Shown: piece by piece, positions 55,712-64,000 of the stretch | Numbering within the stretch: the first letter of the stretch is position 1 | Layout of the letters: each line of letters begins with the position of its first letter | DNA from: Brugia malayi | Lineage: Eukaryota > Nematoda > Chromadorea > Rhabditida > Onchocercidae | Reading direction: 5' to 3' | NCBI RefSeq assembly: GCF_000002995.4 | Contig: NW_025062478.1 | Location: 3,324,001 to 3,388,000, forward strand | Length of the DNA: 64,000 bases | The notes under the pieces: model-generated | What the model was told of the DNA's origin: nothing | Seen by the model: the letters and a program-made list of their open reading frames with translations, nothing else | Databases searched by the model: none | Made by a program: the position numbers and the translations under genes

Positions 55712-58700
55712 AATAATCTGATCGAAATGGGGTGGTACATTCACTACTACAACCACTATTAACTAATCATTCATCATCTACAAATAAATACACACACGTA
55801 CGCTTTGTTATATGTGTTTCACATTCGTCTCTTTTTCACAATGTTGACGTGAACTGAACTGACGTATCTCATAAAACAGTATTATCCATTACATATACAT
55901 ACTTTATAGAGAGGGGGAGAGGAAAGGAAAGGAGAGAGAAACTAAGATAAGAAACATTAAGGATGTGTTGATAATGAATGAGAGAATATGGTTTCTAATT
56001 GGAATTGAGTTTATTCTCCTCCATTCGTTAGTCAATCATTGTATCAAACTCATTTCTCTTCCAGTCGACAATCATATCGGAGATCTCTCGTGTATTCTTT
56101 CATCAATTTTACATTACTATAATCACACTTCTCACTATCATACATAAAAAAGGTAACATGCCTTACCAGACACGTGTTATTTCAAAACATCATTAGCAAT
56201 CTGATGCAGACGATGGAAGACTGGTCTCATCTCACTCAAAACAACACATAAAAGATGGTTACAACAGGTTGGGGAGGGTAAAACGAAGTGGATACAACTT
56301 AATAGTACAATCTACTACCAATATTTCGTATGATGTGATATGGCAGCTTCCTTCCCTAACTTTATAACTTCACAACTCGTATTCAGAAACTATCTTTTAT
56401 GTCGAGAATAAAAAAAAAATCGACGATTATGATTCATATTATAATGAAAACGAGAAAAAAAAATCTAAAGCTAACAACATAAAAGCAAACCGAAAACAAA
56501 GAGAGAGAAACAAGCGTACTCCAGTCTTTTTTGAATTGATACTTAGTGATGACATGAACAGGAAGTGACAAGTAGTGTAACAGGTGGTTTCCTTAAGAAA
56601 TAAAGAGGATGACATTGATCGGATAATAAAAAGGACAGAAGAAAGGAGATGGAGGATATTACGATATATCGCGCCCATAGCAAGAGCACCAGAACTTACA
56701 CCTTCTCAATAAACCCTATCAAACCACCTGTTATCATTTCTCTATTGTGTATATATGTTCATCACATCTGCTTCTAAAACAACCATTACCGATACACGAA
56801 CTGTATTCTGTTGTAACCTTCAAAGCAATACCACTAATCTGCAAAACCTTTTTTCCATTTCGAGACTAAAAAGCTTAAATCTGCGGCTTTATCCTGCAAC
56901 ATTTCGGTATCACAAATGCTCCATATAAAAAAAATACCCAAATTACACTTTCTTAAAAAAATGAGGATGAAAATTGTCCAATTATCTACTACCAATTATC
57001 TACAGTAGCAGATATCAGTTACTGTACATATTGTTACGCCAAATCATAAGTTTCTTTGTACCATCACAATTATTTAATCAGTTTGTCGTACCTACCTGCC
57101 AAGCAATAGGTGATTCCAGTTGTTGTTCAGTCTATCTTCACTAAGTTTCAGGCTACTTTATGTCCTCATAAGTAATATCAAATCCAGTTAGCTCAGTACA
57201 TTCCCAGTGCCGAGATAACCTACAATCACTTTAGATTTGCTTAGTTTCTCGTCGCAATTCATCTTTTCCTGGGTTCAAGTATCATACCTCCTATTTATTT
57301 TCATTCAGGTAAATTTATATTACCTACGACAGACCCTAAACATGATCCTTTCAGTATATGCACTGATACTAAAAATTTTAAGTTTTGATCTAATATTTTC
57401 TTTTGCCTAAATCGTTTTTATTACTCCTATAGTATTTTTATGATCCTCAGAGTTCAAGTTCATTCAAAAATTACGAGTACCTCATATGAATCATCAGAAG
57501 GTCAATTTACTTTTACAAAAATGGAAATAGCAAAATTTAATGAAGCACTAACGGAAACGAAAAACCATTGAAAACTTTTTTATCAAACAAACACGAACAC
57601 AGGTGCACAAACAAACGTCCTATTTCATACATTCATTACGTTGCGAGCAATTACAAAAGCAAAGAATTTTTTATTTCCAGGTACTTATTATTGCCTATGT
57701 TGAAAAATAGATTTTTTTCTAGCGATACCATCCCATTCCTCATCTTCTGCTCATCTTGTTTCAATACTTTACTTTATGCCCTTCATCATTCTTTTATATC
57801 ACTTTAAATTTCCCCAGCTAAGTTCAAACTGTTCAAAGTATAACAGAAAGAATATGGTCTAACCTTTCTTGTTGAGAATTAGATATAACTTATTAAAAAT
57901 TACATATAACTCATCTTCTAATATCACCATCCATATACAGTTTTCCTCTTTTGCTTATGTCGTTTTTACCATTTACTAATTTTACTGACATAATTTATTA
58001 ATATCCACTTATATCACTGATATAAAGTACTGCTACGACTATCTGGCTATAATATATTGAAATGTTAAAATAATAATGTTTCTTGTTCCATTTTCAATAT
58101 GTAATAAGTGCGGAACCTAGTTTAAACAAATTTTTTGTAGCACCATTCTTTTTACGAAATGCTTATGATGAAAGATTCATCTACATTCCACACGACGTAA
58201 ATAGCAGCATACTATATTTTTCAAACACTTCAACCATCTAGCGCTGCTATAGCCATAATAATCATAAATACTGATTTTAAATTAACCATGTAAACTTAAA
58301 ACTGCAAATTACCAGATCAATTTCCTCCATTTTTCAAAAAAAAAAATGCTTTAACGAGTAATATTGGTAGAATATCAACCAAAGATAATAATTTAATTCA
58401 AACTATCGAGTATTTGTTATATAACGTCGATGGCTTAGTACTCCAATATAGCTCTGAATCTATCATTGAATTAGAAACAGTTTGTTTCATGTGACATTCT
58501 GTACATACGTTACGCAAGTCTCCGAATGTCCACATTTTCATTCACCTCATAAGAGTTATAGACAACTTCAATTAAAAACTTCTCCATACTTAATTTCATT
58601 CTGAATTTTTAACCATAAAAACTTTTTAGTACATTTTCTAAAAGGAAATATATTTCAAGTAAACAACTGAATCATTCTGTTACTGGTAAAGCAGCTCTTT

Positions 58701-59024
58701 GGTAACCCATTGAAATGAATAATTATATGGAATGAATTAACCTCAACAGAGATAGAAGTTTCTGTATGTTCCATCTGTTGTACACTGGATAATTCATCGC
58801 CCAGTAGCTCATCTTCAGCGAAATCAAGATCGATTGTATCTGAAGATTAACTTTATGCCACAGAAATGATTAGCAGTGTTTGGCAGAAATTACTTATTAA
58901 AAACGGAAAAATGGGAAATATGCTAAATTTTGAAGCAATAAATCGAAAGCATAAATTTCAAAAGAATAAATTCACATAGCCAAACTGACGAAAAGATTCT
59001 GAGATCACCTTCAACTAAAGCCAT
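40265..59024 (-). CDS. NCBP3: NCBP3-type nuclear cap-binding protein, with giant intron
   Basis: Minus-strand exons: 59024-59009, 58839-58742, 44737-44672, 44451-44209, 43458-43334, 43041-42951, 42702-42555, 42335-42261, 41901-41891 (11 nt), 41436-41379, 41211-41103, 40997-40806 and 40412-40265, giving 459 residues. NCBP3 binds the m7G cap with NCBP1 and helps poly(A) RNA export. Features recalled from NCBP3: REKRLAHARRFGI (human KKEQRAKRFHF), then VYVRGVDGLSTYQIEKMFAE and EMIDEVSCNVIWND, equal to the RNP-like core and the ..DD-SCNVVW signature of human NCBP3. An acidic EEGEVADSGEEEEDGE segment follows, as in human. The C-terminus is arginine/serine-rich and ends VHLRQK. Exons 44451-40265 except the 11-nt one are well supported. 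The two 5' exons (start MALVED, acidic) are joined because they are the nearest upstream minus-strand coding exons and the phase fits; this link is inference. Confidence 0.7.
45899..45958 (-). other. Orphan GC-rich candidate exon inside the giant intron
   Basis: On the minus strand CTCTATTTAG precedes and GTGAGC follows a 60-nt segment of about 50% GC encoding EESARRLGLRLNLSIFKCR. It has good splice signals and coding-like composition. Its end phase (2 nt over) does not fit the next NCBP3 exon, so I cannot place it. It could be an alternative exon causing a frameshift, or chance. Confidence 0.3.
47349..47376. repeat. TGACATG-type short repeat
   Basis: ATGACATGACATGATGACATGACC contains four ATGACATGA-like overlapping units; a further GTGACATGACC occurs at about 47435. 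Possibly a clustered binding site within the presumed intron. Confidence 0.6.
47640..47720. promoter_or_regulatory. Cluster of TGCATG(C) motifs
   Basis: TTGCATGCATTAATGCATC, then GCATGCAC, then TTGCATGCATC occur within 80 bp. TGCATG is the RNA motif of RBFOX-type splicing factors (FOX-1/ASD-1 in worms), and because TGCATGCA is palindromic it reads on both strands. Position inside a presumed intron makes a splicing enhancer possible; this is inference. Confidence 0.4.
50893..50906. promoter_or_regulatory. 14-bp perfect palindrome TATCGTTAACGATA
   Basis: A perfect inverted repeat with two CGATA half-sites around GTTAAC. It may bind a homodimeric factor; no further support. Confidence 0.3.
53666..53686. 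repeat. (AG)n microsatellite
   Basis: About ten AG dinucleotides followed by an A run, within the presumed NCBP3 intron. Confidence 0.7.
55644..55709. repeat. (CA)n microsatellite
   Basis: About 65 bp of nearly perfect AC/CA dinucleotides, preceded by an imperfect start (ACACACATGTACACATAC). Translations of this tract give spurious His/Thr and Cys/Val frames on the two strands. A good polymorphic marker candidate. Confidence 0.98.
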
Positions 59025-60339
59025 AATTAAAGGACAAATTTAGCTTCGCTATTCAATCGAATCTCAATTTCTTCACGTCTGCAACGTCTCAAACACCTGC
59101 AAACATTCAATGAAGTTTCAGATTTACCATGAACCTGAGATATGGAGAAGAACGAAGTGTTTTTGTTCCCAGAGACCGGTGCTCAAAATATTCGTTAATT
59201 TCAATCTGATATTATTAAACAATTCAAACAGCGAGACTAAGACTAGATGCACATTATTCTCTTAGTTATTATCATTCCCGTATTGTAGATTTATTCTAGA
59301 ATATCAAATCAAAAGTCAAGGATTAAGCTGAAAAGTCAGTAGTTTTTTGAATAGGTCATTAGCTACATGTATTAGCTAGCTGATCGGGATGACCACACCA
59401 GCCCACCGACCCCTACACTTTCGCCACTTTCTCATTTTGATAATATCCATACTATAAATATAACTTTTGAAGTATTATGACAATAACTAATATTTGAGTA
59501 ATAAATATTAAATGATAACAACGTATTGATTAATTTTATATGTATATATATATGTATATATACATATGAACTTACATAACAAATATGAAAAAAGCACCGT
59601 GAAAAGTAAGCATTATTAAACCGGTTATAGTGTACAGTTAGATAACATAAAATGAAAATTCAATATATCACGCAATTCCAAATAGGAGCCTTTTCAGCAC
59701 TTTTTCGAAGCAAAAATTATTTGTGCTTCTATTTGTAATATAAACATCATATAAAGTCCAATTGCATTTAGCAAAGGCCCAGCTTTAATCTGTCAAATTT
59801 GTTAGAAAACATTTTATTTTCTAACAAATTTGACTTATCAATTATGCATCTCTGATTTTCCAGATATTTTGTGATTATCCGCACTTTTTTGTATCTACAC
59901 GATCACCGCTATTTCAACACATAAATTTGACGCATAACTCACGACTTATTCCTGGCACTAAAGATAAATCGAAGAATGACTCATTACTACCGTACCTTGA
60001 AATTTTGAGTGAAAAAAATATGATCAACTACTGATTCACAATAAACTTGATTTCTAAAATTCGATTCACAGATTCACATATTGAAAATAAAACGCATGAC
60101 AACATTTGACAAACAACGACAGAGCAAATATTCTGGGCTTCCTCTCACAATATCATTTGTCGTGGTCCATTATGTAATCATAAGCAAGAATTCAGGAAAA
60201 AAGAAAACTTCAGCTGATAATGTAGAACTGACAAAAGCAAAAATAATTAAGATCAGAAAGAGAGAAAATAAAAAAAAAAAGTAATGATACTTTCCAAACC
60301 ATAAATCAACACTATCAATAAGGATAAGAAAACAGAAGT
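59025..60339. other. Spacer between the NCBP3 5' exon and atx-3
   Basis: No gene seen. On the minus strand GAGACGTTGCAG ends near 59089, a possible leader acceptor for the MALVED exon. A TATATGTATATA-type palindromic stretch occurs at 59541-59566. An inverted repeat, TCTGTCAAATTTGTTAGAAAA against TTTTCTAACAAATTTGAC, spans about 59790-59835 and can form a stable stem-loop. Confidence 0.5.
59790..59835. other. Near-perfect stem-loop (inverted repeat)
   Basis: Arms GTCAAATTTGTTAGAAAA and TTTTCTAACAAATTTGAC are exact reverse complements of 18 nt separated by about 7-8 nt (CATTTTA region). It could be a remnant of a small inverted-repeat element or a hairpin RNA; nothing beyond the structure supports either. 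Confidence 0.8.
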
Positions 60340-62524
60340 TCATTTTTCAAACTTCTTTAGAAAATTTTCTCTTTTTCTGCGAATCTCTTCACTCTGAGGA
60401 ATTTGGGAACTATTTTGTTTGCTGTTCTTAATGGATGCTGAAAGTTTATTATTTTCAGCTGTACTTGATGTTGCTTGAGATGATTCCATCCCAAAACTCT
60501 CTAAGCTCATCTGAATTGCTTTTTGAAGCAGTCTTTCCTGCAATTCTTCATCGCTTTCATTCAAATTATTCTTATTCTGTGCATCTGCCAAACTGTTGCT
60601 CACTGCTGTCTATAAAATAACAATATAATTAGGATCGCATAAGTGAACTACCGTAAATATATCATGAAAAAGAAAATTTCTGGTCCAATGTTCAAGTTAC
60701 CTTCAATGCTGAGTCATCTTTCACCATTTGCCGACTCATTTCCATTGCAAGCCGTAAATCTTCATCATCTTTGGCCTTAAAAAGAAAAGAATTTGCTACT
60801 AATTAAGCATCTGCTTAGTTTCTATGATAAATTAATTTTACTTCACTTTACTTAACAAAGTTTTTGGTCAGAACTGCTTGTCCATAAAAATTTTAAAGGT
60901 TCCAAAAAAACCTGGCCCAAAAAAACTTTGATTATCATCATTATTAAAAACGAATAATGGAAAATACAACAAAATTTACAAAAATAAACCATAAGTTAGC
61001 TTATAATACTGACATAAAGTTTTAGTATTTTGAATAAAGTAGTGGCATACCTGATCATTTGATATTGTTTCAGTCTTCGCAACAGGATTTAAATCACTCA
61101 TACCTGCTAATGCTGGATCAACAGGAAACTGAGAAAGTTGTTCATCAGCAGTGCACAGTGGTAAGACTCCTTCCACAACGAATATCGAATAACCTTCAAA
61201 TTTGGTTAAAATTTCACAGCGATATCCAAATCTCGTAATATCATATTGGAATCATATTAGATAATCCTTTTTCCAGAAATTGAATTTTACAATCGAAAAA
61301 AGAATGCGAATATCTTTTTGATCAGAAAATTCATGCACCGTCATTGATAAGCTGAGCGAAGAAAAGGCTGAGATAAGTGTCAGAAATAAGTCTTGGTGTT
61401 GGAAGCAACGAATTCAACGTAAACCATTGGAAGCCCAAACGACGAACAGCAAACCAGTGCTCATTTAAATTGCAAATGTAAGCTCTTCCTAACCTGCAAA
61501 TAAAATATTCCATTAAAACTTCAGACAAATTATAATAAGTAAACCAACGATAGCGAAATAAATACAAAGTAAAATAAACTAATATCGATATTCTAGAATG
61601 TAGACAAAACAAACATAATGCCTTAGGCAAGGATATTAAAAAAAATTAAGAAAAAATAAACAAATAAGAGAAACTCTTCCTCAATTTAATTCCAACCCTT
61701 AAATTCAAAATGTGTCCGTAACATGCTTAAGGAAAAAAATTCCAAAAAAAAAAAATTTTTGACCAGCAACTTTTTCTTTCAGTCATCAAAGCAGTTCTTA
61801 CGTTGGATCATCGCGATATGTAGCAGCACGAGGGTTGTTAAGAGGAATAAGTTCCAGGTTGAAAACTTTAAGTGCTTCAGCAATAACCTAAAATTATTAC
61901 AGAAGTTCAATCTAATCCAAAGAATAATGAATAAGAACACGAGGTGAAGAAGATTTTGTTTCAAGAAGTTATTTTAATCATTTTCAAAACGGTACTTTCG
62001 AATTATTCTATATATAGTGGAACGATGGAAATCAAAAAAAGGTGATATCTGACCCAAAACAAATTATTAACCAACAAATCATTGCTTGATTCAATTCTCT
62101 CACAAGATCATCTTAGGATGCCAGTTCAAAGTCAAAAGAAAGAAAACTTGAAAAAAAAAAAATAATTTCCTTACTTGCAGCGAGAAGAAACCCGAATCAT
62201 CGACATTATGACTTTTAGCATCTTGTTCATTCAGTACCCTTCCTTCACGACTGTCAATTTCTGAAGCGATTTCGGCCAAATCAACAGCTGTGAAATAGGA
62301 ACCTTGAAGCAACATATTCACAGCATGTTGAGCACATAATGATGCTTCTTGCTGTAAGAAAAATAAGATCTACCATATTAACAAACTACTACAAATATAT
62401 AATTTATTTTAATTAAGAAAACAATCAAAAATAAAGCGTTATATTGAAATGAAACTGAATTCAATTTAATCAATTCAATACTTAATTGGAAATTTCTCTT
62501 GTGACTACAAATTGCAAATTAAAC

Positions 62525-62568
<44 letters not shown>

Positions 62569-62614
62569 TTTAGCAAGACCGAAAAATAACCTTTTCAAAA
62601 TGAATTGAATCCAT
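60340..62614 (-). CDS. atx-3: Ataxin-3 deubiquitinase (Josephin domain)
   Basis: Minus-strand exons 62614-62591, 62351-62175, 61887-61802, 61493-61339, 61193-61051, 60775-60701 and 60609-60340 join to 309 residues. This cysteine protease edits ubiquitin chains and works with the AAA ATPase p97/CDC-48 in protein quality control. The Josephin domain covers residues 1-175: start MDSIHFEKQEASLCAQHAVN with catalytic C14, then NVDDSGFFSLQV, NEHWFAVRR with H108, FTLNS with N123, and SDTYLSLFFAQL..GYSIFVVEG. Spacing of H and N equals the human enzyme. Two ubiquitin-interacting motifs follow (DDEDLRLAMEMSRQ, 198-211; DEELQERLLQKAIQMSL, about 240-256), then EEIRRKREN, whose RRKR (297-300) matches the p97-binding motif. 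No polyglutamine is present. Catalytic triad intact. The first coding exon is 24 nt; intron 1 carries a 40-nt poly(A) (poly(T) on the sense strand). Confidence 0.95.
62525..62564. repeat. Poly(A) run of about 40 nt inside atx-3 intron 1
   Basis: The longest homopolymer in the window. On the sense (minus) strand it is a poly(U) tract about 25 nt into the intron. Confidence 0.95.
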
Positions 62615-63900
62615 TAGAAATAATTTATAAAAATGGCGTTTCTTTGCAAACAGCTAACAGTATCCCTTCCAATCTTCAAATATCACAATAGTTGATCGAA
62701 AATAAAATCGAAATACATAACTCAATACCAAAAGCAAGTGCACAAATTATTCGCTAATTGAACGGAACAAGTTAAGCTATTATAGATAACTTTGAGACAC
62801 TTTCAATTCTCGTTTCTCTTTATTCTCAGAAATATCAATAAATTTTTTAAAGGAAAATTGTAAAACGAAACCTTACCGATGGCTAAACACTCTACCGAAC
62901 AATATGATTTGGTCGCATTGAAAAGTGATGTCTCTATTACATGACTATGAATCCGATTTCCGTTATTGCAAACAGTGATGAATGAAATTTAAATTTTGCA
63001 CTACAATGCATAAAGTTAGTTTGAAATTCATCCTGTAATTGATTAAAGCATTTCTTTAATACCACTTAAACCCATATTTTACAGTTTATTCTTTCATACA
63101 AATTGATTGAAGTCTATCTGATACAATTAATTGAAGTAATAATTTAGTTTTGCTATGAAGGAAGCTTCTCCATATTTTCATCCATAGAAGATAGATAGAA
63201 GACACGAAATCACCTTATCCTTTTCACCACTGTACTATAATCAATGTTAATCATCTAATCAAGCAGTTTTCGAATTTAATCGCACTAACACAAACTTCCA
63301 TTCATCAGTAGGAACTATTTTACTATCAGAGATAACAGAAAAAAAATCCCAATTTCTTGGATAATATATTACTGAAAGTTTTGCTTTCGAATTAAATCTG
63401 AATTTTCTTTTTTTTTTTTACAAATTAAATCTGAATTTTCTTTAAGTTCAAATTTAAATGTGACACTTATGATAAAATATAATCATTTGGATTGGATCTC
63501 TTTTCATTAAATGTCACTTTTCTAGTCATTTAACTTTTAACCAATTTGTTCTTTTTTATTGTTGTATTTTTAAATAATGAATAGTTTTCTGCCACTAGCA
63601 CGTAATCAGGACCATCATAATAAATGTGTCAGTTGTGAATAATCTAATTTCTAAATCGCAACATGATTTGAATCTTAATTTTATACGAAAATCGCTAGGC
63701 CGTTTACAGCTGAATAGCTTATTTAAAAAAGAAAAAAAAGTTGGAATGCGCCCCAACTCTGAGAACAAATAACAGCCACTCCTTATCAAATGGTATCCCA
63801 TTGACGATAGAATTTATGGTTATTTAAAAATCAAAAAATATTCAGCTGGTTTAGTCAAGTAATAAAAAATATGAAAATGCCAGATAAATATCAGAACCAC
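62615..63900. other. Upstream region of atx-3
   Basis: No exon supported. ACAAATTAAATCTGAATTTTCTTT is present twice (about 63391 and 63420), a 30-bp direct duplication around a T run. Holds the presumed atx-3 promoter and, at the right, a downstream intron of the edge exon. Confidence 0.45.
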
Positions 63901-64000
63901 CTGTTTCAATAATCTTTTCCTTTTGACGATACAAATCAGATCGAGAAGCTGAGACAACGTTAAGTTCCGAAGTGCCGAAAACTGATGAGTCATAATTTCG
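63901..64000 (-). CDS. Partial internal exon of an unrecognised gene at right edge
   Basis: The minus strand is open from the window edge to a CAG|GTGGTT donor at 63900. The most protein-like frame reads YDSSVFGTSELNVVSASR then DLYRQKEKIIET. A second open frame starts with an ATG (MTHQFSALRN) and ends in phase 0, so a first-exon reading cannot be excluded. No downstream exon was found between 62615 and 63900 that clearly continues it. Family not recognised. Confidence 0.4.

Larger units (their letters stand above)
44738..58741 (-). other. 14-kb gene-free interval, probably one intron of the NCBP3-type gene
   Basis: No exon chain can be built here on either strand. It holds CA, GA and CT microsatellites, homopolymers, TGCATG motif clusters (about 47640-47720), TGACATG repeats (47349-47376) and islands of higher GC (46450-47720, 50150-50700). 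The flanking minus-strand exons end and start in phase 0 with GAG|GTTAAT and CAG|TTGGTC, so it can be a single intron. The alternative is two genes separated by regulatory DNA, with the 58742-59024 exons belonging to an unseen gene. Confidence 0.5.

Noticed and set aside
55468..55740. Long frames on both strands over the CA tract
   Set aside because: Dinucleotide repeats are open in several frames by construction.
57265..57295. tRNA-like T-arm (GGGTTCAAGT)
   Set aside because: No matching A box, anticodon arm or acceptor stem in the preceding 80 nt.

Overview
Organism. The window is nuclear DNA of a nematode. It is very AT-rich, with A/T homopolymers throughout. Genes are built from many short exons with GT..TTTCAG-type introns, and several starts sit 3-30 nt behind a TTTYAG acceptor, as expected for spliced-leader trans-splicing. 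The gene set is metazoan and the best recalled matches are to nematode proteins (ZYG-9, RNR-1, ATX-3, RPAC-40). A parasitic clade such as the filarial/spirurid group is my guess from composition and intron size; the sequence does not prove it.

Layout. (1) 1-3953, minus: N-terminal 544 residues of a ZYG-9/XMAP215 microtubule polymerase, running off the left edge. (2) 3954-13338: gene desert with an 18-copy 22-bp tandem array. (3) 13339-17683, plus: amino-acid/auxin-permease type transporter. (4) about 19769-23442, plus: unusual membrane protein with a Ly6/activin-receptor-like cysteine ectodomain, several membrane segments and a C-terminal MSP domain. (5) 24405-27001 and 27838-30635, plus: ALG5 dolichyl-phosphate glucosyltransferase followed by RPAC40 (RNA polymerase I/III), a probable operon. 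(6) 31134-32383, minus: OPA3-like mitochondrial protein. (7) 33544-38509, minus: complete ribonucleotide reductase large subunit. (8) 40265-59024, minus: NCBP3-type cap-binding protein, whose first two coding exons appear to lie 14 kb upstream of the rest. This would make 44738-58741 one giant intron. (9) 60340-62614, minus: ataxin-3 deubiquitinase. (10) 63901-64000, minus: one unassigned coding exon running off the right edge.

How the genes relate. Most are housekeeping functions: spindle microtubules, N-glycan precursor synthesis, Pol I/III transcription, dNTP supply, mRNA cap binding and protein quality control. Only alg-5/rpac-40 looks like a true expression unit. I see no virus, complete transposon, CRISPR, rRNA or tRNA gene. 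The joined exon sets of all complete models give lengths divisible by three (474, 345, 363, 183, 813, 459 and 309 residues), which supports the splice choices, although two junctions (transporter exon 6/7 and the NCBP3 11-nt exon) were partly chosen by phase.
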